Positions 32,150 to 43,956 of a DNA stretch of 62,000 nucleotides are shown here, one piece after another. The stretch covers positions 18,238,985-18,300,984 of the forward strand of contig NC_135562.1 in NCBI RefSeq assembly GCF_964340395.1. The letters are read 5' to 3'. Positions within the stretch are counted from its first letter, which is position 1, and every line of letters starts with the position of its first letter. Source of the stretch: Glandiceps talaboti (lineage: Eukaryota; Hemichordata; Enteropneusta; Spengelidae). Position numbers and translations under genes: made by a program. The notes beneath the pieces are model-generated. The model saw only the letters and a program-made list of their open reading frames with translations, was not told the DNA's origin and did not search any database.

Positions 32150-32390
32150 CATTAATACTGCAGTGGACTGCAAAGAGTATTCTTAATGATGTAACTGGTA
32201 CATGTAGTCTTGATTTCTTCCTCCTCCTGCAAAATAGTTACATCTTGTGGTGGATTGTAACTAGTGTTCTTGGTGATATAATGGTACACTGTAGTCTTGA
32301 CCTCTTCTTCCTTCAGTACAATATTTACTCTGTTGTGGACTATGATGTGTTCTTGGTGATGGACCAGGTCTTTCTGCAGCACCTGTAGCT
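32150..32390 (-). repeat. 78-bp tandem repeat, open reading frame on both strands
   Basis: About three diverged copies of a 78-bp unit, marked on the plus strand by 'gtagtcttga.ttcttcctc' and 'gtgttcttggtgat'. The period is 26 codons. On the minus strand one frame gives repeats with KEEEVKTT, EEEEIKTT and YITKNT motifs. It could be a repetitive coding exon or a non-coding minisatellite. A minus-strand acceptor-like site (gctacag) lies near 32386. Host gene unknown. Confidence 0.45.
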
Positions 32391-33364
32391 AATATTGGGC
32401 ATACATGTAGTTCACACACTTGAGGTGCTCTGCTCAGAGGGATGTTGATGCCTACAATTCAAAAATCATTAACACCTATATATCAATGAATGCAAAAATT
32501 AAGACATAACAAGCCATGTACATTCTAAAATAATGTGTTCATTAAGGAGGGATATGTCATGATCAGAAGGGCAGTGGACACCAATTTTGGCAGCTGTGTG
32601 CCATTGAGAATGTACGACACAATAGGTAATGACGACCTCATGTTTTGTATGCATTTTTAATTTGAAGACTGGTTGGTCATTTGGCTGCTCATTTAATTTT
32701 TTTTGTTTATTAATCTCTAAAGAATACTATCTGGCAATCAAATTAAAACCAACGGTGGTACAGAGCAAAACAGGTTTTCTAATAGAAACAATGTGTGTTG
32801 ATCATGTAAAACTAGACAAAGACTAGCACAGGTTTTTAAAGTAAGAAAGAGATGTAGCATAAAAAATGTGTGTAAAACAAAAAATCAGCTCTACATACCT
32901 GTGTTCATTTAGTTTGTAAAATATTTGAATCCTGCAGGTTGTTATTGCACATTTTGATTTTGTTGTGTTGTCTGAGTAGACAGAGAGATATATAAGTAAC
33001 ATGTCATGGTCATGCTGAAACACTAAATTGATTCTAATTATACAATGATTATCTGCAGATACCATTCTGTCTTGGACATTAGTTTATAACTGATGAACAT
33101 AATAGAGATCTTGTGAATGATCATCCAATATCTTCAAAATATCATGCTGCCCATATGGCAATTGCCACAAGATGAACATTTTGCAAAGCTGGACTGAGAA
33201 TGAAAACAACTAACCTTGCAGACTGCATTTTGCAACTCATCAACAAAGAATGTCACAGTGGTTTGTGAATAAAAAACAGTAGTCTGCAGAGCAGTATGCA
33301 AATTATGATCAATATTTTGAGATTGATCATTAACTGTGGCTGGACAACGGGAAACAGTTAATGA
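32391..33364. other. non-coding, nothing recognised
   Basis: No supported feature. Confidence 0.4.
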
Positions 33365-34875
33365 AGTACCCATTTCATTTCACATGGTGCAATACATGGC
33401 TGCATTGCTAAACAAACCAAAATGGCTACACATTTTGCAGATATATCCATATACTCCATCCTTTGTATTTTCATTAGTACTTTTCAATGTAAGATCTAAT
33501 CACATTGACAAAAAATAAACATGAAATTGGGGAAAAAAGATAGTGAAATAAATGTGAATTTCAACGATCATCGAGCATGTTATCTTGTGTGTGTCAGATG
33601 AAAGTTTGTGCCATAAACATTGAGATAGATATATATAGGAAATATGACATTATTGTTTCAATACATTGACAGTTGGCATTGAACAACATATTGGAAAGAG
33701 ATGGCAATGTGACAAACTCTTACACACTGAATCAGGCAAATCAGTTCATTTAACACTTCCATAACTTCACCAGTATGGTTACCCCCTCAATTTGTATGGC
33801 CTGGCCTGACGGACAACATATCTGGATATCAAAGGCATCAGATTTTGAAAAGTTTGAGAAAAACATTTTCTTCATTGAAGTTGGTAGAAGTGAACAGAAG
33901 AACCACACATCACAGAGGCCAAAAAAAGAAAATGCAACTGTTCATTCTATGTTATCAGCGAGTTTTGACCAACCCATGGTGTACATAGTCACAACACCCT
34001 CTAATCTAATTCAATGCATCATTGATGTACAACAATATTTGTGACTCACAAAACCAACCAACAAATAAATGAACTTGACAAGCAAACCGACTAACCAACA
34101 AACCAACCAACAAACTCAAAGGACCAACCAACTAAAAACAAGATAATAAATGCCTTAACCAACAGACAACCAACTAATGCAGACCACAAACCAACCTAGA
34201 TAAAAAAAACATCAACCAAAACCAACCATCTCAACAGACCAGAAAGTGATGTGTTTATATAAACTGTGAGTCTGTCAGAACGTATTGATAAAACAGAATG
34301 TATTCCATTTTCTTACTAGACTTCATTATGTTTGGTGCTTCTGTACACTTGTATCAAGAAAAGTTGTACCCAAAGTGATCAACATCTGATGCATTAATAA
34401 TATACATGTATGTTGTCATCCAGGCTGTGCCATAACCAAGGGTTTGACCATACTGGTGAAGTTGTAGAAGGTTTTTGAAGTGCTGTGCACGATTCAGTGT
34501 GAAAGAGTTGATTATATATGTCTTCTTATTCCAATATGTCTTCAAAGGCAACTATCAAAGTATTGCCCCAATAATGCCCTACATCCAATATATATCTGTC
34601 TCTGTGTTCATGCCATTAACTTTCATCTGACACACTCATAATAAGATGTTACATGACTGGTGAAATTTGTATTCATTGCACTGCATCTTTCTAGTCAATT
34701 GCATGTTCATTTTTTCTCAATGGAATTCGATTTTGCAAGGAGAGGTAAAAAGTATCAGTCATAATGCAAAGGACAGAGTATGAACAAATCTACTACATTT
34801 GTGGAAATTCCTTTGATTCTTTTAGTGCATGCTACCATCCAGGTGTTGCACCATGCAAACCGACTTGAATAAGTA
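33365..34875. repeat. long inverted repeat, arms about 480-510 bp, diverged
   Basis: The left arm (about 33380-33860) matches the complement of the right arm (about 34355-34875) in collinear blocks: 'tggtgcaa.ac.tgg', 'tcctttg.att', 'cattgacaaaaaataaacat', 'gtgtgtcagatgaaagtt', 'acattattg', 'cacactgaatc', 'acttcaccagtatggt' and 'gcatcagat.ttga'. Identity is roughly 70-75% by eye with indels. The loop holds a CCAA-rich tract. It may be an old foldback element or an inverted duplication. Confidence 0.7.
34045..34235 (+). repeat. (AACC/ACCA)n-like low-complexity tract
   Basis: Irregular repeats of 'aaccaaccaac' and 'accaactaa' fill the loop between the inverted arms. Confidence 0.7.
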
Positions 34876-36640
34876 CTATATATGCACCTCAAATATTTCC
34901 AAATATGAAATTTACACATTCTCTATTGTTATTTAGTTTCCATACATTTGGCAGTCTGGATATGTATATATATTAATAAAAATGTAAGAGAATTTGAAAA
35001 AAAAAACATGCTGTCAACTTCCATATTTAACCTTGAAAGTTACCAGTATCTGACCTGAAGAGAAGGTCATGGTCGAGACATAACTCCAGCTGATAGATAT
35101 TACATGTACATATCAATCAGATAATTCTAACATCCAGTGAGTTTAAATCAGTTTTGTGTATGTGCAATCTGACTAGAGCAAAGCTTTAAGGTTGAGAATT
35201 CTAAATGTAACAATTAGCAAAACTTAACTTGGTTGTCTCAAATCTTCATCTGCTTTCAGGTTGCTGTCAATTGTGTGCAAGATATTTTAAATTTCTTGAT
35301 TGATTTCCATTCATTGCTGCATCCATATGTTTTTATCTAAAAGGAGAAACAAATAAAAACATTAGCATTAAATAAAAGTGGAACATTAAGTAAACAGTAA
35401 CACATTCTTATATATATATAGAAATTATTGACATGTACAATTATCACTACTTGGTACTCAACAACTGTCAGGGCTTTTGCATTCCTTATCCTTCTAAAAT
35501 TGTTTCTTGATGAATATAATTTGGAGTTTGGATTGATTTGGGTCATTGAACATTTCTCAAAGCTTACAGGCAGTTGGAGTTCTGTGTTGTGTGCCTGTGT
35601 ATGTGTTTCATGATGATCAGATATACATGTAGCTGTTTTGGTGTGACTTGCTAGCCCCTTGGGAACAAGCATATGCTATCGCCCTCATTGTCAGTCAACA
35701 TATGTGCACTGAAATACATTTGACCACTACATCGATTATCTGCCTTTGTTTTTCCAAACAGCAGGCTTTCTTCAACATAACCATTTTTGGGGACAGCCTT
35801 AGTTATCTCATCTCTAAACTTACCTTTTAGCTCTATAACTAAGAGAAAGGACCACCAACCTGCTTGTTCTTAACTAATATACGTAACAAGTTAAATAAAA
35901 TAAAAATGTCAATGATTTATAGTAGTAAAAAGTGCACTGGTACTGAACAATGGGTCAATGACAGGGAAGGTGGCTTACTACCACACTATAACAAAATTTT
36001 GGTTTCAAAATGTAAATAAACACGGTCAAATTATTTTCATAGGTAAACTTGGGATAATAAAGATTTTGGGCATGCGAATGATGAAAACTACTACTGGAAG
36101 CTACAACTGGGGACCGAGTATTTAATTTATTCAGTGCTGTGCTAATTTATTCAAAGAATGTTTTGCACTGAACAAAGGAAAGCTTCTGAATTTGCTTTTC
36201 AGTCAAAATTTTGCTGTAATTACATAAAATACCTATAAATAAAGTTTCAAATTGTACTAAACAGGTGACAAGGTTAATTGGGTGAGCTGGGGTAGGTAGC
36301 AAGGATCGAAAACTTCTGCACCCAACCCTGCAGTGACGTCGACGTGGCTATTTGTTCTGGCTACATATGGGCGGGAAATTTAAAGATGGACGGAGGCACC
36401 TGCTCAGCTCAGTCGGTGAATTTTGCTGCACGTGGACTTTTGGTTCGAAACAAGTGGCGAGTTTAATGAAATTTAGTAGAAATTCTTTGCTAATTGTTAT
36501 CAGCACGACGGTAGCATTCGGTAGCAACTACGTACGTGCAGGCTACCAACATTACATAATTTTTCAGAGAAACACTTTGCAGTCTTCAAACCAGTGGGAG
36601 TGTTATACTCAACTACAAAGCCAAACAGCTAGTTCACGTA
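34876..36640. other. non-coding, nothing recognised
   Basis: No coding domain found. The ORFs here are short and unsupported. Confidence 0.4.
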
Positions 36641-37080
36641 AAACAAAAACATAACTGGCTAAATCATCTTCAACGTAACGTCGACGAACGCGAAAACCCA
36701 ATGGAGGAAAATAATCACAACTTCAAGTCAAATAAACTTTCGCCCGTAACATGTACAGTCAAGACTGTACAGTCCCAGTCTCTGAAAAATCACGCCAGCT
36801 CGGACGTGGAAATATCGGTCGTGTTTTAAATTTCCTGAACAACGAAAGTAGTCTTACCTAATTAAATTAATCGCTGTTTAATAGCATGCATGGTTAGGTA
36901 GGTTAATCCAGATAAATATCTTCGTCCACGTGTACATGTGCTATGAGACTCGACTTTGACACCCAACTCGTAGTCAAGACGAGGAAGATCTAAGCCGTCA
37001 AGACGACGTACGTAGCGTAGTCCTCAGTCGTCGTTGAGGGCGCCAGTCATGTGTAAGTCACCTGACACGAGCTATCAGCA
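36641..37080. promoter_or_regulatory. CpG-enriched patch, possible promoter
   Basis: CpG is frequent here (cgtcgacgaacgcg, gacgacgtacgtagcgtag), in contrast with depleted surroundings. There are palindromic ACGT sites and a CACGTG at about 36930. No adjoining first exon could be identified, so a promoter role is only suggested. Confidence 0.25.
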
Positions 37081-37092
37081 CAGTTGGTTTAT

Positions 37093-37130
37093 CCATGGAA
37101 GTGTAACCCACGTGGGTTATACTTCCATGG
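37093..37130. repeat. 38-bp near-perfect palindrome centred on CACGTG
   Basis: CCATGGAAGTGTAACCCA is followed directly by its complement, with one mismatched pair in 19. The centre is an E-box (CACGTG, 37109-37114). There is no spacer, so it could extrude as a cruciform or form a hairpin in RNA. Confidence 0.85.
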
Positions 37131-37631
37131 TATATCGTATGAGCGCCTATATTCTCTAACATAGCAAAGTGACTTTACTATCTGCAAAAGTAATGTCACT
37201 ATACCAATGTTATAGATGTTAGTTACAATTTATATGTGACATGCGAAACTTACATTAACTTTTAATTCAAAATAGCTTCTTGAATTTGTGGAGGTATTGA
37301 AGAGAAAGAATGGGCTGTTGCAAAAACGTCTAGGTACTCCCCCACACACTATTCAAGGATTCAAACAAAGCAGCAGCAAACGCGATTTGGAAGGATTGAG
37401 TAGATAGTATGCAGAGAGTTTGTAGGTGAGTCGATGCCCATTATTTGACATATGTGAAGAATTTGCATTGAACCACGTATCTCCTACGAATGTACAACTA
37501 CAAGTAAATACTTTGTATACGGAACTTCACGGATATTCATTGCTTATACCTCAACAAAGAGTTTTTAATAAGTAATGAGAAATTAAGATGGTGTCATTCA
37601 TTTTGGTCAGGATGGTAACACTTCAACAGAC
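37131..37631. other. non-coding, nothing recognised
   Basis: No supported feature. Confidence 0.4.
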
Positions 37632-39094
37632 TAAGGGACTGGTCAGTTTCTCGACCCTGTGGGGGGGGGGGGGGGGGGGCGGTGGATTCTTAAATCGGGC
37701 CGACAAAAAGTTACTGAGCCCCCCCTATCTGTAAAACCCAAAACAGGCTGACCCCCCCTATCACTTAATTCTAAAACATGATGACCCCCCCCCCCATATA
37801 TTCGCATGAGTGACAGGTATTTTTTGATCGTGACTCAGTGTGGACTGCTTGACTGTCTTGCATCTACTTTATAAGATCCCCGGTTAGCACTATCAAAATT
37901 ATAATTATTGACTACACAGGGTAAATATATTTGAAAAGGAGTTTAATAGCATCTTGACAGTGAAAGGTAGGGGGAAAGCTTGAGAAGGGAATATGTACAG
38001 CTGTCATGGGTGGTCCTAGGGGGTCTCCCCCTAGAAGCCCAGGAGGTTTTATAACTTACACTAAGGGTTGAAATGTGTTCTTAAAAAGTTAAATGGCATC
38101 ATTATATACATGTAGTAAAGGTCAGCACATCTAATGGTAGTATCATTGGTAGGGGAGATTTGGAGATTACGGCAATTTTAGACTATCTTGGCAAACATTT
38201 CACATCTTGAAAATACAATATCATCTCATTTTAGAATAGGGTGAAAATATTTAAGAAAAGTTTAATACCATTATGACAGTAAAAAGGTTGTTGGTGCATC
38301 TGATTGTTGGTTGAATGCATGAGTGACCTCTGGGGGTGAGGAAGTCCTTGGGGTTTCCCCCCTGGCTGATATGGAGTTTTTTGCTTGAGATACTAAGGCA
38401 ATGTTTAGGTTATTCATAACCTTTGAGGTAATATTTCCAAGCTTCGAAAAGCTAACCTAAATGTACGTTTTAAATGAGTTTCCTATATCACATAAAATAG
38501 ACATGTAACATTAGTATAGGGGCATTAATATATGTATAATAAAGTCACCGGTATGTTAGAGAACTTTAGGTGGTCATACCTAGTGTATAATAGAAACTGG
38601 AATCTGATGAGATGTGGTGATTTGTAGTGTCAATAACATGACAAGTAGAACAATTTAGATTAACTTCATTTATAAACTATCTATGAAAATTACCATTACG
38701 AAACTTTCAAGTCACAAGTTCACTTTTGCCCCAAACTGCAATATATGTGAAGCATTGATTGTGAAACAGCCAAGCATTTACATGACATGTTCTGCAACTA
38801 GTGTGGTAGCTAGGAAATACATGTATATGTATATGTATAGTTATGTTTGAACTAATAAGTAATATTAAAGAATTCATGTAAGAAACAGGGACAAGAACAA
38901 ATATTGACATGTACCACATTTCAGACAAGGCTATATGCCATTGTAGAAAGGATTTTTTTCTTCCATCACAGTTTAAAACACAATGACCCCCCTATCCACA
39001 ATTTTCAAAACAGCATGACCCCCCCTACTGCCAATTTCAAAAACAGGATGACCCCCCCCCCCCTAGGCCGGCAAAGAAACTGACCGGTCCCTAA
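37632..39094. mobile_element. 1.46-kb non-autonomous element, TAA duplication, PIF/Harbinger-like
   Basis: The element at 37635-39091 begins GGGACTGGTCAGTTTCT and ends AGAAACTGACCGGTCCC, with one mismatch, flanked by TAA on both sides (37632-37634, 39092-39094). A 3-bp TWA duplication and GG-rich termini are typical of PIF/Harbinger elements. Both subterminal regions contain direct repeats of a unit like 'aaaacaggatgacccccc'. No transposase is present. Confidence 0.7.
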
Positions 39095-39233
39095 GGGAGA
39101 CAAAACAAATGCTAAAACAACAAATAGTGTTTTTCTTCTGTTTTTATTTAATTATTTCCTAGAAAAGCTCATTGTATGGGATGGCCAGTGTTTCATTATT
39201 GTTTGACAATGAACAAATTGCATAGTTTCTGAC

Positions 39234-39448
39234 CACAGGCACTTGTTTCCCCGAGACATGTCTCAGAATATTTCTTTCAGAATACAATAAAATGTCGATA
39301 ATATAGCCATGTTTAGCAAACTATATATGAAAGGAGTAAAAATAAATTTGCTTATGTGATCGCGTAAGTTCACTCACCGCGAATTAAACACAAGGTATGA
39401 AATAGAACCACCGTTACTGTACATCAACATAAACTTTCAACCGACCAT
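39234..39448 (+). repeat. left terminal inverted repeat of helicase transposon
   Basis: It matches the complement of 43734-43956 at about 80-85% by eye, with a 12-15 bp indel near the 'aatatcgataat' part. Shared blocks include 'cagaatacaataaaat', 'gataatatag', 'aagttcactcac' and 'aaacacaaggtatgaaa'. Confidence 0.88.
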
Positions 39449-40013
39449 AAACAGAGTTCAAAATATCATGAGACTAATAATTGACCTTGTAATAGCATTA
39501 AATGTTTACACAGCTGTGTTTTGCTAAAATATGACCTACCAACCTTACAAAAGCATACTTACATTATTATCAGTTACTTGTAGGGCTAATGGATCCTTTT
39601 AGATCTGTCATTTTCATGAAAATTTCAATTTATGTGAAGAGTGTATAGTTAGCTTGGAATGGTATATTGAATACTGTGGAATATTTTATTCTTAACTGAA
39701 AATATTATAATTAGAATATCATTGCAATTAGTTTTTATGACATGTTGATATATTTTCAGTTTCTGTAATAAATAGTCTCAAGATAACGTTTGTAATAAAA
39801 TGTTCAGTGAGTTGCTATTTCTTTTACCTGTAAACAGAATTTGGCATGAAAATACTGGAAAATAAATTATTCCATGGTATTACGATATTTTGTACATTTT
39901 CATTTTATAATTTTTTGTGAAGGACTTTGTAACTTTGTCAGAATGCTTCATTGCAGTTGGATTTGGTATCAGTGGCGTGTTTTGTCAACCAGGTATTTCT
40001 GTTTTGATACAAC

Positions 40014-40687
40014 ATGAATACAAAGCAGCAGCAAGCAATCGAGATTGCACTTGCCGGGCATAGTTTTCTTCTAAGCAGCAGTGCTGGGACTGGTAAAACC
40101 TTTGGTGAAATTGCTAAGGCCCTATAAAATCTTTAAAAAGTCAGCCTCACAGGGACAACAGGCCTCAGCAGTCTACAGTACAGTTCAGGAGGAGGGATGA
40201 CAATCCATTCCTGGGCCGGGTTGGGAGTTGCCAACCATACCAAGAAAAAGCTATGTGTGTTGGTCCAGAATGAAGAGAAATTTGAGGCCTGCAGGGTGAG
40301 GATAAAGGAGACAGATGTACTCATCGTTGATGAAGTGTCCATGCCGAGTAAAAAAAAATATTTGAAGATTTGGAATACCAATGCAGACACATGAGGGAGA
40401 ATGAGGTGGTGTTTGGAGGACTCCAAGTAATTATCGTGGGAGACTTCTTCCAATTACCACATGTACCAGATAAATGGTTGGGAGACTCAAGCTCTGGCAA
40501 GTATGTTTTCCAAAGCAGTATCTGGAGAAAGAGTGTTCCCCACACTGTTCTGCTTGAGAAGGTTGTGAGGCAAAGAGATAACAATTTGGTAAAGGCAGTT
40601 ACTGAGTTAACGCATGAAACTACGTCACAAGAAACAGATGATCATTTGCAAAGATTAGACAGACCAATAGATCTTTGTCCTGATTGA
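40014..40687 (+). pseudogene. PIF1-like DNA helicase, decayed
   Basis: PIF1 helicases are 5'-3' DNA unwinding enzymes. From ATG 40014 the frame gives KQQQAIEIALAGHSFLLSSS and the Walker A AGTGKT at about 40089-40106. Two TAA codons (near 40124 and 40133) then interrupt an otherwise conserved TGTTGLSS...GMTIHSWAGLG stretch. The Walker B, DVLIVDEVSM, is at about 40314. An A-run near 40350 shifts the frame, after which FGGLQVIIVGDFFQLPHVPD (motif III) and LLEKVVRQRD follow to a stop at 40687. The C-terminal motifs V and VI are absent. The sequence of motifs is specific to the PIF1/Helitron-helicase group. Confidence 0.82.
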
Positions 40688-40738
40688 TAATCTTATTAAT
40701 GGAGATGGTAACACATAAGTACTTTCCTTTTTTCAGGG

Positions 40739-41635
40739 GTGAAAAGGCAGATGTCAGCAAAAAAAAAAGATGAAGGGCTCAAGGAGCATTCTGTTAATAT
40801 TTTTTTTAAACATGTTGGTGAAATACACTCATTTATTCTTGATCTCCAAGTACTTGCACTTACTGCCACTGCCTCAAGAGGCCTACAGTTGCAAAATAAA
40901 AGAAAGTTTAATAATAAATGATTGTATAGTTCTTAATGTATGTCCTAATAAGAACAACATTGTGAAAATTCCAAGTGACATACCATCAACTCTGTTTTGG
41001 ATGGTGGACAAACTAAGAGATGGGGAGAAGATTTTCCATGAACTATTCTCTATTGCTCATCCATCGATGCACAAGCAAAACTCTACAACTATTTTAAGGA
41101 CAAATATCCACATTCAGTGAAATTCATTAAAATGTATCATAGCGAGAAAGACTCGATAATCCAAGAGTCTCATTTGTTTGAAATTACAAAAGAGTCTGCA
41201 TCATCACTGCTCCGCATAACATTTTGCACAACAGCCCTTGGTATGGGAGTTGACATGAAAGATATGCATCATATAATACATTATGGTCCTTCAATCAATA
41301 TGGAAAGTTACATTCTGGAATCTGGCTGAATTGGGAGAGACAACAAACCTATTCACACACCTTATTACTTGATCACGGGAGAATGCAACATGACTGTTGC
41401 CCAATTTTGAAAAAGGTATATTTTGAATGAATCTGTTTGCAGAAGACTTAAATTGTTTGAAAACTTTGCTTCTAAGGAAGATATTGACAAAATAAAGAGT
41501 AAAACAGAGCAATGTGATTCTTGTGACATTTGTCAAAAACATTGTAAATGTGGCAAGTGCCTGTCATCATCAAATTACATTGAGATTCAACTTATTCATT
41601 TTTGTGCTGAAACAGATAAGTGGAACAGGTGGTGA
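40739..41635 (+). pseudogene. RecQ-like helicase, C-terminal half, decayed
   Basis: The N-terminal RecQ motifs (Walker A, DEAH) are absent. The preserved part starts near HVGEIHSFI and motif III, LALTATAS (about 40856). Motifs IV-VI follow: YCSSIDAQAKLYNYFKDKYP, ITFCTTALGMGVDMKDM, then SYILESG-stop-IGRD. There a TGA at 41327 replaces the arginine codon expected in motif VI (E.GR.GRD), consistent with a CpG-to-TpG change. A cysteine-rich tail follows, CRRLKLFENF then CDSCDICQKHCKCGKC (about 41515-41563), matching the RecQ zinc-binding domain. Several frames are used. RecQ unwinds DNA 3'-5', opposite in direction to PIF1. Confidence 0.82.
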
Positions 41636-42621
41636 AGATGGCACAAGCAAGACTGGTAATCTAGAATCAGATACAGTTCTGGAATCTTGAGAAAGCTGTA
41701 GTAGCTCTGATTACTAACAGGTTAAATCAAGCCTAGGGTAACAATATTTGTCAAATTTATATTGGGCACTCTCTTCATTCTTACCCAAATTTAGACTTAC
41801 AGCAATTGACATGACTTTCAAAATAGATTACTTTGCATTCATTGGGTTCACTTTTTTTTTTAATTTCAGGAAAAAGCAGCACATTTTTGTATTTCCCTGT
41901 TACAAGTGGCAATCAATGAAAATTTGAACAGTTTTTAAAGTGTAAATATGGGTATACCAGTCTCACTTGTGACATCATATCTGATTCAGCCCCCCCCCCC
42001 CCCCCCCCAAAAAAAAAGCGTGATTCTCAATATTTTGGTTGATGGTAACGGAGTGGTTAGACATAGATCTCTTAAAACCTTTGCTGTGATTCAAACCCTG
42101 GTGTGTGATTAACTTAACTTTGCCCCATTGTAAGTAAGAAAATAGTTGCTCAGTTTGACTCTTATATTAAACAACACAGGGTTTCCCCATGCACTCGTTT
42201 CCTCCTACACAAACACAAGGGGTGACGCTCACTTGACCGCTTGGGAGATAAGTTGACAAAACCAATAGAACTATCTGGTAAATTGGAGTATTTTTTTCAC
42301 ATTTCACCAAGGTAGGGGGGGGGGGGGGGGGGTTGTTGCCTTCATGAGAATAATTTACACAATTGTGTATTTTTCAATCTTGATGTTAATAATATTCTAA
42401 TATTTGAATGACAATTTGATGACCATATGAATAACTCTATTTGATTGACAGACACATCTTACTAAGGGAAAGTCACTAATACTAGTATCTGCAAATATAA
42501 AGGTAGAGTTGTTGAACATAGTTTACTGACAGCTAATAAATACTGCCTTCTCTCCTTGTATGTCTTTCTTGATCATTGAATTTTAAGCTAAATACAAATT
42601 TAAAAAAAATGGTGAAACCAC
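41636..42621. other. non-coding interior of helicase transposon
   Basis: No ORF of note. A C-run lies at 41989-42008 and a G-run at 42317-42332, both simple-sequence expansions. Confidence 0.5.
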
Positions 42622-43486
42622 ATGTACAAGAAGCCAACATTAGCAAAATTTTACCATACACATGTTAAAGCCCTTGAACAAATTGAAGAGAATTTTTCAT
42701 CTCTGGTACAGTCTTCAGAGTATCTTATATCATTAGAAGCAACACAGAGGAAACAGAATACCCGGAGTAGTCTCGCTCACATTGAAGATAACACCTTTAT
42801 GGTTTGTTTTTTATGAAACTCGAGGAAAGAAGTGTCAATGAAGAAGCTGTTCATAAAAAAGAAGGTATAGGTGCTGAAATTCTGCAGAAAATAGAAGATA
42901 GTATTCTAGCAGATACCAGTTTGTTCCAAATGTGGACAAAACTGTTAACCATTGTCCAACTGTTTTGCAAATACATGACAAAGGAGAAAAAGTTAATATT
43001 GAGAGCAATTCCGATATGGAAGTCTGTAAAGTCACTATAAATGATATCTGTACTGGTGCAGAAGTTGTAACCAATTGTTATAGTACCATTGTATCTAAAT
43101 ATATACATGCAACAAATAGTCAATTAAGGAAGGACATCTTATGTAGCCTCAAGAGAAAGACGGCTCTTGCACACTGTAAGACAGTTATGGCGTTGAAGGC
43201 AAAGAAGAAAAATGACTTGACCATGACTATGGTAAAAGAGGATAGTTCATTAAATAAATGTTCTTCACATTATAGACTTAAGGCTATCCTGGTAAACGAT
43301 AAAACATTCCTAAAACATAGCGCTTTTACCAAAAGTGATCTGAAAGTCCTCTGCCAGGCATATGAAGTTGAATATACAAGTAGAGCAACAAAGGAAGAAT
43401 TATTTAGTACTCTAGGGACAGTGATATGTGACAAGAATGAGATGCTAATACCATGCTTTTATGCCTCTTTCCTCATCCAATGAAGA
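42622..43486 (+). pseudogene. unknown transposon protein with SAP-like C-terminus, frameshifted
   Basis: Three overlapping frames (42622-42816, 42804-43040, 42932-43486) follow each other, and each keeps protein-like charged composition, so one ORF with two frameshifts is likely. The first parts are rich in Glu/Lys and may form coiled coil (HVKALEQIEENF, EILQKIEDSI). The middle is lysine-rich (LRKDILCSLKRKTALAHCKT). The end, FTKSDLKVLCQAYEVEY followed by TKEELFSTL, resembles a SAP-type DNA-binding helix pair. I do not recognise a catalytic domain. It could be the remnant of the mobilising protein or an accessory one. Confidence 0.45.
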
Positions 43487-43733
43487 ACTTGAATCCTGCT
43501 TTATACACAACACTGTTCTTGTAATAAGACATGAGCCTGCTGGACGGTAGGACAAGAAACCCACTTTCACTTTTTTTTTGCTCCAATTCTTCTACATGGC
43601 GTCAGAAATCGGTTGATATCTTTGGTGTAGGCATGGTCCGATTGTAACAATGACACGATTTATCTAAAGTTTATTAAATTTGGGAACTAGGAAATGACGG
43701 AAGGTAAAATCTTCGAAATGTTTGCCGAGTAAA

Positions 43734-43956
43734 ATGGCCGATTGAATGTTAATGTTGACATACGGTAATGGCAGTTCTCTTTCATACCTTGTGTTTACTT
43801 CGCAGTGAGTGAACTTGTGTGATCAAAGAAGCAAGTTTAATTTTACCCCTTTCATGTATAGTTGGCTAAACACGTCTATATTATCGATATTATTGATATT
43901 TTATTGTATTCTGATAGAAACATTCTGAGACATATCTCGGGAAACAAGTGCCTGTG
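43734..43956 (-). repeat. right terminal inverted repeat of helicase transposon
   Basis: Inverted partner of 39234-39448. It ends CAAGTGCCTGTG next to the TTTCTGAC duplication. Confidence 0.88.

Noticed and set aside
33775-34551. Discoidin (F5/8 type C)-like exon in the inverted-repeat arms
   Set aside because: A short WMTTYMY-like segment is suggestive, but too little aligns and both arms are interrupted. Only mentioned as a hint.
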